Counted from the stretch's first letter, positions 13,730 through 27,000 are shown. The stretch is DNA of 64,000 nt from Neocallimastix lanati (nom. inval.) (GCA_016946835.1 JACVTC010000003.1:2506001-2570000); one strand, 5' to 3'. Program-made: numbers and translations. Notes: generated by a model not told the origin, from the letters alone.

Positions 13730-14479
13730 TTGATTGTTTTTACATATTAATAATTTAAAGTTCGCTTAAAACCCATCAATATAAATATTAATATTAATTT
13801 TTAACTTTTATAGATTAAAATTTAATTCAGATAATATACATAAAATATTTATTAAAAAAAATAAAATTTTAAAATAAAAAAAAAAAATTCATATCATTTT
13901 TAATTTAATAAGAAAAAAAAAATTAAAGAAAATAAAATTTAAATAAATTAAAAAAGATATGTTAATAAATAATATATATACTTTAATATGAGTTAAAAAA
14001 ATCAATAATATACTAATGTTAATTAATCAAATAAATTAATTGCTGCTTTTTAGTTTTAAAATTTTAAATTTTGTAATTTTTTAAATTTTCTAATCTTTTT
14101 CAAAATTTTTATCATTTAAGGTATCTTACGTATGTTATGTAATTAGTACTTTTAGTTTAAATTTTTAACATTTAAATCAATACTTCCATTTTTATGATAA
14201 TTTAAAATATTAAATAATATATTACAATACATAGGATATATAATAATAGTATATAATTAATATAGTTTATAACACAAATTATTGGGAGAGGTCCAAAACG
14301 CCAAATTTTTTCACGTGATATATCAAATTTTGAGGCTTTTTAAATTAATAGTTATATGATACTATTTTGTTGTATTATTAATTTGTAATTTTTTTCTTAA
14401 AATTTATTAAGTGAATAATTAAATAAATTATAATGGTTAGATAAAAATAAATATTTTTTTACAAAAAAAAAAAATAAAA
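12319..14479. other. Intergenic AT-rich stretch upstream of CCT6
   Basis: No coding signal is seen. There are short AT repeats, (TAG/TGG)n near 12728-12756, an (AAT)n tract at 13687-13728, and a slightly richer patch at about 14281-14335 (GGGAGAGGTCCAAAACGCC) that resembles short motifs near 8284 and 20000. It could be a decayed repeat but is too short to classify. Confidence 0.75.
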
Positions 14480-16690
14480 TAAAATATTCAAACAATTAAA
14501 AATTTAATATTCAAACAATTAAAAGGTTTATTTTAAAAAAAAAAAATATTAATAAAATACTTTAACAATTATATAGATTTATTTATTTAAAAAAAATATT
14601 AATAAAATACTTTAACAATTATATAGATTTATTTATTTAAAAAAAATATTAATAAAATACTTTAACAATTATATAGATTTATTTATTTAAAAAATATTAA
14701 TAAAATATTTAAACAACTATTAATAAAATACTTTAGCAATTATATAGATTTATTTATTTAAAAAAAATATTAATAAAATACTTTAACAATTATATAGATT
14801 TATTTATTTAAAAAATATTAATAAAATATTTAAACAACTATTAATAAAATACTTTAACAATTATATAGATTTATTTATTTAAAAAATATTAATAAAATAT
14901 TTAAACAACTATTAATAAAATACTTTAACAATTATATAGATTTATTTATTTAAAAAATATTAATAAAATATTTAAACAACTATTAATAAAATACTTTAAC
15001 AATTATATAGATTTATTTATTTAAAAAAAATATTAATAAAATACTTTAACAATTATATAGATTTATTTATTTAAAAAAAAATATTAATAAAATACTTTAA
15101 CAATTATATAGATTTATTTATTTAAAAAATATTAATAAAATATTTAAACAATTATATAGATTTATTTATTTAAAAAAAATATTAATAAAATACTTTAACA
15201 ATTATATAGATTTATTTATTTAAAAAAAATATTAATAAAATACTTTAACAATTATATAGATTTATTTATTTAAAAAATATTAATAAAATATTTAAACAAT
15301 TATATAGATTTATTTATTTAAAAAAAATATTAATAAAATACTTTAACAATTATATAGATTTATTTATTTAAAAAAAATATTAATAAAATATTTAAACAAT
15401 TATATAGATTTATTTATTTAAAAAAAATATTAATAAAATATTTAAACAATTATATAGATTTATTTATTTAAAAAAAATATTAATAAAATACTTTAACAAT
15501 TATATAGATTTATTTATTTAAAAAATATTAATAAAATATTTAAACAACTATTAATAAAATACTTTAACAATTATATAGATTTATTTAATTAAAAAAAAAT
15601 ATTAATAAAATACTTTAACAATTATATAGATTTATTTATTTAAAAAAAATATTAATAAAATACTTTAACAATTATATAGATTTATTTATTTAAAAAAAAA
15701 TATTAATAAAATACTTTAACAATTATATAGATTTATTTATTTAAAAAAAAATATTAATAAAATACTTTAACAATTATATATATTTATTTATTTAAAAAAA
15801 AAATATTAATAAAATACTTTAACAATTATATAGATTTATTTATTTAAAAAAAAATATTAATAAAATACTTTAACAATTATATAGATTTATTTATTTAAAA
15901 AATATTAATAAAATATTTAAACAATTATATAGATTTATTTATTTAAAAAAAATATTAATAAAATACTTTAGCAATTATATAGATTTATTTATTTAAAAAA
16001 TATTAATAAAATATTTAAACAACTATTAATAAAATACTTTAACAATTATATAGATTTATTTAATTAAAAAAAAATATTAATAAAATACTTTAACAATTAT
16101 ATAGATTTATTTATTTAAAAAAAATATTAATAAAATACTTTAACAATTATATAGATTTATTTATTTAAAAAAAAAATATTAATAAAATACTTTAACAATT
16201 ATATAGATTTATTTATTTAAAAAATATTAATAAAATATTTAAACAATTATATAGATTTATTTATTTAAAAAAAATATTAATAAAATACTTTAGCAATTAT
16301 ATAGATTTATTTATTTAAAAAATATTAATAAAATATTTAAACAACTATTAATAAAATACTTTAACAATTATATATATTTATTTATTTAAAAAAAAATATT
16401 AATAAAATACTTTAACAATTATATAGATTTATTTATTTAAAAAAAAATATTAATAAAATACTTTAACAATTATATATATTTATTTATTTAAAAAAAAAAT
16501 ATTAATAAAATACTTTAACAATTATATATATTTATTTATTTAAAAAAAAAATATTAATAAAATACTTTAACAATTATATAGATTTATTTATTTAAAAAAA
16601 AATATTAATAAAATACTTTAACAATTATATAGATTTATTTATTTAAAAAAAAATTAATAAAATATTTAAACAATTATTAATAAAATTAAT
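14480..16690. repeat. 2.2-kb AT minisatellite/satellite array, unit about 50 bp
   Basis: Roughly 40 head-to-tail copies of a unit built from ATTAATAAAATACTTTAACA followed by ATTATATAGATTTATTTATT and a variable A run of 4-9. Units are 47-52 bp. Two main versions alternate: one with ACTTTAACAATTATATAG, the other with ATTTAAACAATTATATAG. A longer composite form adds ATTTAAACAACTATTAATAA, giving a higher-order pattern. Most differences are in A-run length or single bases, so copies have been homogenised recently. There is no open frame. Confidence 0.97.
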
Positions 16691-17019
16691 TATAAACATT
16701 AATAATAAAATATAAAAATATAAAAATATATTATTGATATTAATAATAAAGTATAAAAATATAGGATTATTTATTTTAAAAAAAATATAAATAAAATATT
16801 TAAACAATTATTAATAAAATTAATTATAATAATAAAATTATAGAATATTTATTTAAACTACATAAATTTTATCAAGTATATAAACATTTTAACTTTTTAA
16901 TAATTATAAATTTTTTAATTAATAAATTTAATTATAAGTTTTTGTATGAAAGAATTTTAATGATTTTTTCTTTTGGAAATTCCTCTGTCATTTCATAATT
17001 ATTTATTATTAAATAATAT
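16691..17019. other. AT-rich spacer between satellite and MULE
   Basis: Contains a short degenerate repeat of AATAATAAAATATAAAAATA type at 16700-16850. Similar sequence reappears at 19595-19745 on the other side of the transposase. The stretch 16900-17019 is the 3' flank of the transposase frame. Confidence 0.7.
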
Positions 17020-18436
17020 TTATAAAATATTATTTAAATTAGTTAAACATTCAAACCACAATTTAGAAAGATCACTTCTATCATATTTTATATTAATTAA
17101 CTTGGCTTCTTTATTTTTGTATTTTTCAATTAAGATATTAATTTCATCAGTTTTTGTTTTTATTTTTTTTTTCATTCTCCAAATTCCTTTTATTTTCATT
17201 TGGTAATCATAATATGATAAATGTTCCTGTTCTTTTAATTTATTTATTAATTCATAAAAATTTGGTTTCATTGGAAATAGTTTATTTAAAGAATTATTGA
17301 GTGATTCTGAAGCATTATTGGTTATATGTTCAATATTATTATAATAATTCCAACTTTTCATATCGTAACCAATTAAATATGTTTCATAAAAATATTCTAA
17401 AAATTTTAAAAATTGACAAGAATTTTTTTCAATGGATTTAGTTTTAATTAATGAAAAAATATCCATTATGTATTCAGGGTTGATAAATGGTAAGTTTGAA
17501 ATTCCTTTGTAATAATTAAATATTTTTTCATCATCGTTCACTTCATTACGGCACAATTCATTTTTTTTAATTTCTAATAAATTTTTATAATGCCAAATAC
17601 AATATTTAATATTTATATTAGGAAATATTTTTTTAACTGCTTTGGATATGCCTTTTTCAAAATCGCAATGTACATTTTTTGGTTCAGTTATAATATTATT
17701 ATTAGAATTTTGTTTTAATTTATTGAATAACATTTTATATGTTTTTTGCTTTTTATTTCTTAATATTGCATAAGAAGTAGTATAAAAACTATTCAATTCT
17801 TTAACATAAGTTCTAGTAATAAACACTTGTTGACTAAATTTAGGTGCGATATAAAAAGTACCATCCACAAATATATCATTATTTCTTAAATAATTTTGCT
17901 TGAAAAGGGGATTGAAAAATTACTAAATCAGAATTTTTGAATATCATAAAATCTTCATTTCGTTCAGTTTTATAATATTCAGATTCATTAGGAATTTCAT
18001 TAAAAGTTGTTACATTGGATGGTAGTTTTTTATTAATACTTCTTAATATTAGAGTTTTAACTGAAATATATTCTGGACACGGATATATAAATCCCATTTC
18101 TTTAGAAATTTCATTATATAGTCTTTTTCGTTTTATATCAAAAGGATTTGAATGTTTTTTAATTTCATCTTTAATTTTATGTTTCATTACAGATAGGGAT
18201 ACACTGTATTCGTTTCCAGGATGATTATGTAAACTCTCATATTTTAAGATTTCTTTCTCATTATTTAAAATAATAAAAGATTTACATTTATTATTTTTTT
18301 TATATTCGGTACATTTATAAACTCTTGAATTATCTTTCCTTGAATGTGAAAAATTAAATTTATATTGTTTATTAATAATGATTTGTTCTTCTCCTTTATT
18401 AGACTCACTTATATAAATAGTTATGTTTTCTTCCAT
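17020..18436 (-). pseudogene. FLYWCH zinc finger-MULE transposase, one frameshift
   Basis: Mutator-like (MULE) DNA transposase with an N-terminal FLYWCH zinc finger. The first frame (18436-17879, 185 aa) carries Cys42, Cys51, His70 and His72 in the FLYWCH spacing (KCTEYKKNNKC ... LHNHPG). The second frame (about 17883-17020, 282 aa) carries the catalytic core: VDGTF with the first Asp, HCDFEKG with the second Asp, the MULE signature CIWH, and TNNASESLNN with the Glu. The two frames join at 17879-17885, where an extra A gives AAG-AAA-TAA; dropping one base would read on through NNDIFVDGTF. The break is therefore a single indel in an otherwise well-kept gene, either a young lesion, a sequencing error in an A run, or possible frameshifting. 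No clear terminal inverted repeats were found. Codon use is more AT-rich than the host genes. Confidence 0.88.
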
Positions 18437-18849
18437 TTATAAATTTTAATATATAGTTTTTAATTATATCTTTTAAATAATTATATTAATTATCTAAATA
18501 TTATTTTTTAATATTAATTCTGAACAATTAAATATTCAATTTTTTTTAAAAGATAAAAAGTATTTTAATTATTTCTTTTTCTTTTAATTTTTTTTAAAAA
18601 AAAAACAGATACATAAAGTATATATGAAAATATTTTAATTTTTATTATTTAAAAGTAAATTATTTATTTAATGTATATAAAAAAAACTTAATTATTTATT
18701 TATTCTAAATTAATATTAATTATTTTTTTTAATATATACTAATAAAGAATTTATGAATTAATTAATTATTTTATTTATATTATAATCTAATTAAATTATT
18801 AACTTTTAAGTCTTTTTAAAACAACAAATATATATAGCATTTTTTAGCA
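18437..18849. other. AT-rich spacer upstream of the MULE frame
   Basis: Nothing recognisable. It is almost pure A and T with short runs, and includes whatever promoter the minus-strand transposase uses. Confidence 0.7.
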
Positions 18850-19260
18850 TATAAAGTAGAACTGGGCTTTCTACTGGTTGTTATGTGGCGACTTAATAAT
18901 CATCTGGTGTCCGGCCAACCCCTGCTGGTATCTATTCTTGATCTGATTTTCCCGATAGTGTTTGGAGAAAGGGTAAAGGGGTTATAATGGCACAATTTCA
19001 GGTAAGTATTAATTCCGCTCCTACCATTATTGGATTGCCACGTATTTAATTTCTATATTTGATCACCCATGGCATCCTAGTGTAGTTGTATAGCCTATAC
19101 TGTGAGGGTTACGAGTTCAATTTCTATAGGATAACACGGATGTTATTTGGCAAGACATGTCTACTGGAGCTACCTCTGCTTAGGAATTTGGAGCGCCGAC
19201 GTCGTACTGATATAGTATAAGATATATATACCAAAGTATATATGTTCTTTACAAGCCCAT
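18850..19260. other. GC-richer island, possibly a decayed SINE-like or other repeat
   Basis: About 400 bases clearly richer in G and C than the surroundings, with sharp edges. No frame stays open long enough to suggest a protein. A tRNA-like piece lies inside at 19083-19143. The right edge runs into repeats of ATATATACC/ATATATAATATGG type that can pair locally. I do not recognise the family. Confidence 0.5.
19083..19143 (+). other. tRNA-like remnant with box A and box B resemblance
   Basis: ATCCTA at the left pairs perfectly with TAGGAT at the right, as in an acceptor stem. TAGTGTAGTTGTATAGC resembles the pol III box A, and GAGTTCAATTTC resembles box B, at tRNA-like spacing. The D, anticodon and T stems do not pair well, so this is not a working tRNA gene. 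It could be a tRNA pseudogene or the head of a tRNA-derived SINE. Confidence 0.35.
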
Positions 19261-20039
19261 ATATATAATATGGGATAGACATGTGAATTCATATGTGTAA
19301 AAAACCTATTTATATATCTCTACAAAACGGTTGCTGTAATATATAAATAGTAATTGAAATGTGAACAACAAATTTTAATTTTTGAAATTTCAATTTACAG
19401 TTATAATTTAAGTCTTATAAAAATATTATTTTGTAATTTTTATTATTATTTAATATTTTATTTATAAATTATATATAAAATAAAAGGTTTAATTCTATTA
19501 TTAATAACAACTAAAGTTTTAGTTATAATATAAAAAATTAATATTTTAAATAATATTAATTTAAATATAAATTTATAAAATAAAATTTTTTAATAATAAA
19601 ATATAAAAATATTATATTGATATTAATAATAAAATATAAAAATATGAAAATATAAAAATATAATATTAATAGAAAAATATAAAAATATAATATCAATAAT
19701 AAAATATAAAATATAAAAATATAATATAAATATTAATAATAAAATATAAAAAATAAGGTTATAAGGAAAATAATTATTTATCATTTTCCTTATAACATGA
19801 TTGTCAAAAAAAAAAAAAATTATATAAAAATATTTTATTTTTTATTGACCTTTTTAATTTTTATTTATTTATTTATTTACTTATTTATTTATACATTTAT
19901 TTCTTTTTTACTTAAAATTATATTAAATTTTATGTCGTAATAATATAAATTTTAAAAGCCACAAATAAATAGATGGCTTATTAAAATTTCAAAAAAAAAA
20001 AATTGGCGAAATGGACCACATTCCAAATTATTTAGTTAT
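19261..20039. other. AT-rich spacer with a short minisatellite
   Basis: 19590-19750 is a degenerate repeat of AATAAAATATAAAAATATAA type with interspersed TATTAATAATAAA. The rest has ATTT repeats near 19860-19895 and no coding signal. Confidence 0.75.
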
Positions 20040-20552
20040 AAAAAAATTTTTAAATGTGGTATATGGCACAAATAGTTTAGTTTTAAAAAAAATTTTTATT
20101 TTCTATAAGCCTCTTTTGTATTAATAATATGAAAACATGTATTTAATGTATTGCAGTATGTATAATCCATTAAATGTATTTTATATATTTAAGTATCATT
20201 GAATAATGTATTATTATTAAAAAGTAAGTCTTTTGTTTCAAATAAAAATCTCAATGCTTTGTTTCTTTACTAGCTTTATTTAACAAATTATGAGCCTCAT
20301 TTGACACTATAAGTTTGTGTAGTGATTAAGGATACTTAGTTAATTAGGAAATTTAGTAATTTTGTAATTTAGTATAATTAGAATATTCAAGATTAATAAC
20401 ACTTGAATACACACATACAAAAAAATAAGAAACACTAGGAATATGGGAATTAATATATAAATGTTGCTTATGTAATTTAGTAATTAATAATTTGAAATTA
20501 ATATATAATAACATATTAAATAATATTAGTAATATATAAATATATCTATAAA

Positions 20553-20657
20553 ATGAACAGAACTACCGAAATAGTTTAAAATAGAATGGAATATGATCTG
20601 AAGACAACTACGATGAATAGTCAGAATACCAAGGTTCAAGATTAAGTGAGTACGCCG

Positions 20658-20704
<47 letters not shown>

Positions 20705-20837
20705 AAAAACCAAGTATGATATTATTCTAAAGATAACAAGAGAAAAGATACCTTATCTGAGGAAAAGTGAAAGAAAAATTAAAGAACATAAAATAAACAA
20801 TTTTAAAGTTCTAACCTTTTTGAGAAAATCTACGCCG

Positions 20838-20883
<46 letters not shown>

Positions 20884-21450
20884 AAAAACCAAGTATGATA
20901 TTATTCTAAAGATAACAAGAGAAAAGATACCTTATCTGAGGAAAAGTGAAAGAAAAATTAAAGAACATAAAATAAACAATTTTAAAGTTCTAACCTTTTT
21001 GAGAAAATCAGTGGATACAAAAAATAAAATCCTTTACCAAAAGCAAAAAGGAAGAAAAGAATTCCGCATACGTAATACTAGAAGTATTCAAGAATAAACA
21101 TCATGAAGAAGAAATCATTGAAGTACCAAAGTACTTCGGAAGGAAAACATGAAAGTCTAAAGCGATAAAGAAAACTTGAAATACATTGAGAAATTTTTAG
21201 ACATCACACAAAAGTTAAAAAAAAATTAAATAATAAGCTTACTAACAAGGAAAAATTAAACTGTCTATTTAAAGGGCTACAAGAGAAAATAATAATAATC
21301 TTGGAAATAAAATACAGTATTTCAGACGATGTTAATAAAATACTAAAAGATATGATAAAAATAAAGATAAGATTAAGGACAAATGAGAAATCTCGAATTC
21401 TATAATCAAGATAACATTTATGAGAAATATAATAATGAAAGAAAAAGTAA
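20553..21450 (+). pseudogene. copia-type Gag remnant (copy A)
   Basis: Several frames together read a Gag related to the minus-strand copy near 47.4 kb: both contain a YLRK-x-E-x-KI-x2-HK-x-NN-x-KV core, and here a segment reading FLDITQKLKKKLNNKLTNKE follows, with about 30 further residues in the same style. Stops and shifts break the frame repeatedly. A 179-base duplication disrupts the core. Confidence 0.65.
20652..21009 (+). repeat. Exact 179-bp tandem duplication with long poly-A inside Gag
   Basis: Two adjacent copies start with ACGCCG plus 41-45 A and continue through about 130 identical bases ending GAGAAAATC. The period is 179. Identity of the unique part suggests a very recent event or an assembly artefact in the poly-A. 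Confidence 0.9.
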
Positions 21451-23547
21451 TAATAGGAAAAAAAAAAGCGTTGTTACTACTTGTGTAATAGTTACGAAGA
21501 TTTACTCTACAACTGTTCCATTAATCTGAAAAGATAAAAAAAAAACTGATAATAATATAAAACATAATAGCTGAACAATTTAGAAAATTAATTATCCCAG
21601 TAGGTGAAATTAATAACATTGAATTTTTATTATGATAGTAACTCAGATAGTTAATGTCATAAAGTTGAAATAAAAAAAAAATAGATACTACTTTAGACGG
21701 TAATAATTATAACAATCAAAACCTGGAATTTAAAACAATAAACAATATTAAACAAATAAATTATAATGTAATCTAATGTTATAGTATTAGTGGTAAAAAA
21801 AAAATTAAAAGCAATAGCACATCAAATAAACCAGAAAACACAAGCATTTTTCATAAAGAGAACAATGTTGATTGTGAATTAAATAAGTATTTTATTAATA
21901 ATATTTATGATAACAACGATAAAGATTCAAAAATGAATAATAATATCCTTAATTATGAGATAACAAGTTTAAATAATAATAATATTTCAAATGTGAACAA
22001 TTGTTACATGGTTGTTTAAAATGAAAACTTTATCATAACAAAGAAGCATTTAATTAAATTATTTTTGGATAAAATGAATAAAACAAACTATAAATTGAAT
22101 AGATTATTAGAAAGTGTGAATTAGGTCAACCAAAAATATAACAGTATCCAGAAATTTAATAAAGATAATTTATCTATTAAGAATTTTGATTCTACATATA
22201 TAAAAAATTATCAAAAATAGATGAAATAATTAATCAATATAACAATGTCTTAAATATGAGTAATTCCGAAAATAATGTCAATAATAATAATGAAAATACT
22301 TTGAAGAATTCGAATAATTACATACATGAATTTCAAGAAATTTTGAATAATCACAACAATAAACCTTCTAATAAATATGGAAGATAATAATGTGAACAAT
22401 ATTTAAATGCTGATTATAATAGTCTAGAAAATAAAATCAGTAATTATGAAAATAAAAATATTTTTTTAGAAAAAAAAATTTTTTAATAATAAGAATTTGT
22501 CAAAAATTATTAAAATAGTAATGTGCAAAATTTGAAATTTAATTTAATTTTTATTATAATTTTAAATATTTAAAATATATATAAAAAAATTAAAAAGTAT
22601 ATTAAAGTTATATGATTATAAAGTATAAAATTATTAAATAATTAAATAATATGGTATTATAGTAATAAAGCTATAAGAAAACTTGTAAAATGTAATTATT
22701 ATGAATGTTAAATACTTTAGTATATAAATAATTGTTTATAGGAAGTCACTTTAAAATATTTTATTTAATCAATTTAATTATTTTTTTTTTATTTAATTTT
22801 ATTTAGTATAATAAAAAAAAAGGTGGAAAATATCAATAAATTTCCCATCCTTTATCAAATAATAATATATTGTTTATATAATTTATGATACAAATAATTT
22901 ACTTTTAAAAAAATTTTTATTTTATATAAGCTTCTTTAATTTAATTAATATGAAAGCATATATTTAATGTATTGAAATATATTAAATGTATTTTATATTC
23001 ATAAATATCATATTATTAAACAATAAGTCTTTTACTTCAAATAAATAAAGTTAGTAAATAAACAAAATATTAAAATTTTTAACAATATATATTTAATTAT
23101 TTGTACAATAAATTTTAAAATTTTGTTTTTTAATTAACTCTTAGAATGGTCTGTTTACTTAAATCAGTATCAATGAAAAAACAATATTTCACTCTTCATT
23201 ATTATTAATTCGTATTATTTTCCAATATTTTTATAAACATTATATGACTTCAATTTTAAAGTTTTTTTTTTTTTGTTTTCTCATTAAAAAACTTTTCTAG
23301 TAAAAATAGATAATTTGTGTTATATTTGAAAATTATTTTCATATATTCTTTATTATCTATACTTATAAAAATCATTTAATATTAATTCATTTATAATCAA
23401 ATGATAATTTTATTAATATTAATTATTAATCGAATTATTAATTATATTAAAATATAATAAAAGAAATTAAATTTAAAAATTCTATTACAATAATATAAAT
23501 TTTATTAATAAAATAATAAAAAAAATTTTAACCTTTTTTGAAACAAA

Positions 23548-23579
<32 letters not shown>

Positions 23580-24096
23580 AAAAAAAACGACAGAGATTAA
23601 TATATTATTAATTATATTAAAAAAAGAACATTATATTTATACTATTATAATAGAAAAGAAATAAAGATTTAAATATCTTTAAGACAAAAAAACTGATTAA
23701 TATTTTTATATTTTTGGAATTATTAATTATATTAAAATGTTATAAAGAGAATATAAAAATTTTTGGAAGTAATAAAAACATTATTAAAAAAGAAACATGA
23801 AGGTTCAATTGTATATTAATTTAATTATTATTAAGGGTTATTTATTCATAATTTTTTTATTATGCAATATATAAAAAAAATAGAAAGAGAAACGAAATAT
23901 TAATTAACTTTTCAATACCTAAACTTTGACAATCACATTATTAAAGAATATAGTAACTATTTTTTATAATCATTATGAAATATTGTAATTAATTGCAATT
24001 AATTTGCTATAATTATTATGGAACAAAATTAATTAATTATACAATAGGAAAATAATATCGGGAAATTAAATTTAAAAATTATAATTCCTATTTATA

Positions 24097-24097
<1 letters not shown>

Positions 24098-24129
<32 letters not shown>

Positions 24130-24151
24130 ATTATTATTATTATTATTATTA

Positions 24152-24191
<40 letters not shown>

Positions 24192-24232
24192 GTTATTATT
24201 ATTATTATTATTATTATTGTTATTATTTAATA
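24098..24232. repeat. (ATT)n microsatellite
   Basis: About 40 ATT units with a few ATA and GTT interruptions. Confidence 0.95.
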
Positions 24233-24341
24233 TGAAATAATATCATAATAAATAATAATTATAATTATAAGATTTAAAATAAAAAAAGATGAAATCTATG
24301 AAATAAGATTTTTTGTTATATTTGATTAATTATTATTATTA

Positions 24342-24375
<34 letters not shown>

Positions 24376-24589
24376 AATTTATATATTCAAAATCATTTTA
24401 TAGATTTAATTTCTAATGGTGTAAACATAATATATGCTAAAATTAAAAATTAAATGAAATGATATAAAAAGGCTATACAATAGATTGAACAATTTTTAAT
24501 TCTCTAATATTGCAAAACATAGATAATATTTGTATATTTAAATCCTATCATATTAAAATTTATAAATAGAATCAAATAAAAAATGGAAA

Positions 24590-24699
24590 TTTATTGAAAA
24601 TTATAAAAAAAAAAAAAAATTAAAACCTTTTATATATCAATAACTTAAATTTATATATATTTTTTTGATGAACAAAGTAAACTTTTAATTAATAGTTTT

Positions 24700-24732
<33 letters not shown>

Positions 24733-25734
24733 TATTTTTTGCTTTTTGGTTTTAGTTATTATTTAATTTTTATATTTAAAATATATTAATACTATATCTG
24801 AAAATTACGAGTCTTTTAATTTGTATCTCTATTTATTAAATATTAATAATTTTCTTTTAATTATATTCTTTCATTTATTTAATTCAATAATATTATAAAT
24901 ATTTTACAATGTTATATATTAAAGTTTAATTAAAATTTAACTATTGATGCTTTTTTTTTCTTTCAATTATATTTTATTTAATAAAAATAATTTACAATTA
25001 TTGAATGATACGGATATATTAATGAGTTTTTATTAAAATAATTATTTTTTTTAATATATATTTAATATAAATAAAGAATTATAAATTAATTAAAAATACG
25101 AAATAAAAAAAAATATATATATATTAAAAATTATGTGATTATGGAACAAATGAATTATTCTAAATATTAACAAATAGGCAAATAATACGAGAAATTGTTT
25201 AATTAAAAAGATATTTAATACTGTATGAAAAAATGTTTATTTTCCCATAATCGTATTTAATAAATCTATATATTTTATTATTGTAATTATAAATATTTCT
25301 ATTATGTATTACTATTTTTATATTCATTATTACTATTATTATAATAATTATTATAATTTATATGAATATAATTTTAATAGTTATTATTATTATTATTTAA
25401 TGTTATTTTTTACAGTATAATTTATGTAAATTAAAAATATTGAAATAAAAAGAATATACTTTAAACTTTCCATTTGAATAAAATAAAAAATAGATTTTAT
25501 TGATAATTTTAAAAAATAATTTAAACCTTTTATATATTAATAAATAAAGTAATATTTTATTTGATGAGCAAAGCAAACTTTCAAAAATATATTTTTTTTT
25601 CTTTTTGGTTTTTAATCATTTAAATTTATTATCAAAATATATTAATATTATAATAACTATAAATATAGTACATCTGAATGAGGTTTTTAATCTATATAGA
25701 CATTTATAAAGTGTTTTAATAAATAATTTTTTGT

Positions 25735-25780
<46 letters not shown>

Positions 25781-26035
25781 CTTGTTTTCTTGTTTTCTTT
25801 CCTTTTTGGTATTTAATTCTATATATATATATAATTATATAAGTATATATTTTAAATTATAATTATTTATTTATTATTTATATATATATATTAATTAAAT
25901 CTTTGGAATTATTCCTCTACAAATTTTAAAACAAATGGTTAATTTAATATTAAAAAAAAATTATTGTTTACTTATGAATATCTATTATATTTTATAATGT
26001 ATAAATAATATATATGCCATTTCTAATTGCTTTCT

Positions 26036-26066
<31 letters not shown>

Positions 26067-27000
26067 GCAAACGAAGAAAAAAAATGCTATAATATGAACT
26101 AATCTTCACATCTTACAGTAAATAATTAATGATCCATTTTTTTTTTATTATTATTAACATTTTTATATAAAAAAACTTTTATAAACATACTTGGCAATGC
26201 TATTAATTAAAAGTTTATTAAAAGATATAATTTAATTGTGTAATGATGTTATTTTAGTACGCAATTAAAGTTTACTTACTTATTACTTTAGAAATAATTT
26301 ACAATTATACCATAAAATGGTAAATATATTCATTTTTTTTAATATATATTTAATATAAATAAAAAATTTCAAACTAATTAAAAATACGAATTAAAAAAAA
26401 GAAAATAATAATATTGAAAATTATATGAAACAAATAAATTTATTCCAATGTTTCATCAAATAGGTGAATAATGCGAAAAATTATTAATTAAAAAGATATT
26501 TATTTTTATATGAAAAAATATTTATTTTCCTTAAATCATATTTAATAAAATCTATAGTCCCAGTAATTAATGTTTTATAGCATTATTAATTTATTATTAT
26601 TATTGCTACAATTATTATTATAAAAATTATAAATATTAATAATTTTTTTTTTTTTATTAGATTATTATTAATTATATTAATTATTATTTTATTATTATTA
26701 TTAAATATTATTAATATTTAGAACTATTTTTTATTAATATTTATATTTATTATTATTTTATATTATTATTATAATTATAAAGTATTATTATTTATTATTA
26801 ACTATTATTTATTATTTATTATTTATTATTTATTTGTTTATTATTATATACATTATAATTTAATTTATAGTATAAATTTTAAATATAAATTATATTTATT
26901 ATTATTTTATATTATTATTATCGTTATAAAGTATTATTATTATTATTTATTATTAACTATTATTTATTATTTATTTATTTGTTTATTATTATATACATTA
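24590..27000. repeat. Diverged direct repeats of about 0.9-1.3 kb spacing
   Basis: 24590-24800 and 25495-25680 share ordered blocks (ATTGA-AATT-AAAA, TTAAACCTTTTATATAT, TTTGATGAACAAAGTAAAC versus TTTGATGAGCAAAGCAAAC, CTTTTTGGTTTT). 25045-25270 and 26335-26560 share another set (TTTAATATATATTTAATATA, ACAAATAGGCAAATAATACG versus TCAAATAGGTGAATAATGCG, TTAAAAAGATATTT). This suggests old tandem or dispersed copies of a noncoding element. Boundaries are approximate. Confidence 0.6.

Larger units (their letters stand above)
20040..23060 (+). mobile_element. Degenerate copia-type LTR retrotransposon (copy A)
   Basis: A broken copia-like element of about 3 kb. Two diverged direct repeats border it: 20055-20260 and about 22885-23055 share TTTTTATTTTATATAAGC-like sequence, a TATTTAATGTATTG segment and an AAGTCTTTT-TTCAAATAAA segment. 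A weak PBS-like GATTAAGGATAC follows the left repeat at 20327. The inside holds a Gag remnant (about 20553-21450), a decayed zinc-knuckle-like stretch near 21470-21530 (RCYYLCNSYEDLL), then frame-broken Asn-rich sequence. No protease, integrase or RT is recognisable. Its Gag and LTR resemble the minus-strand element at 45.4-48.2 kb, so they belong to one family. Confidence 0.7.

Noticed and set aside
14480-16690. CRISPR-like array
   Set aside because: Units are contiguous without unique spacers, AT-only and of eukaryotic satellite type.
17020-18850. Terminal inverted repeats of the MULE
   Set aside because: No convincing inverted pair found; the similar AT repeats on each side (16.7 and 19.6 kb) are in direct orientation.
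19083-19143. Functional tRNA gene
   Set aside because: Anticodon and T stems do not pair; only a tRNA-like remnant is supported.
20646-20885. Lys-rich frame with two poly-Lys blocks
   Set aside because: It is the duplicated poly-A plus Gag core of a broken copia element, not a host gene.
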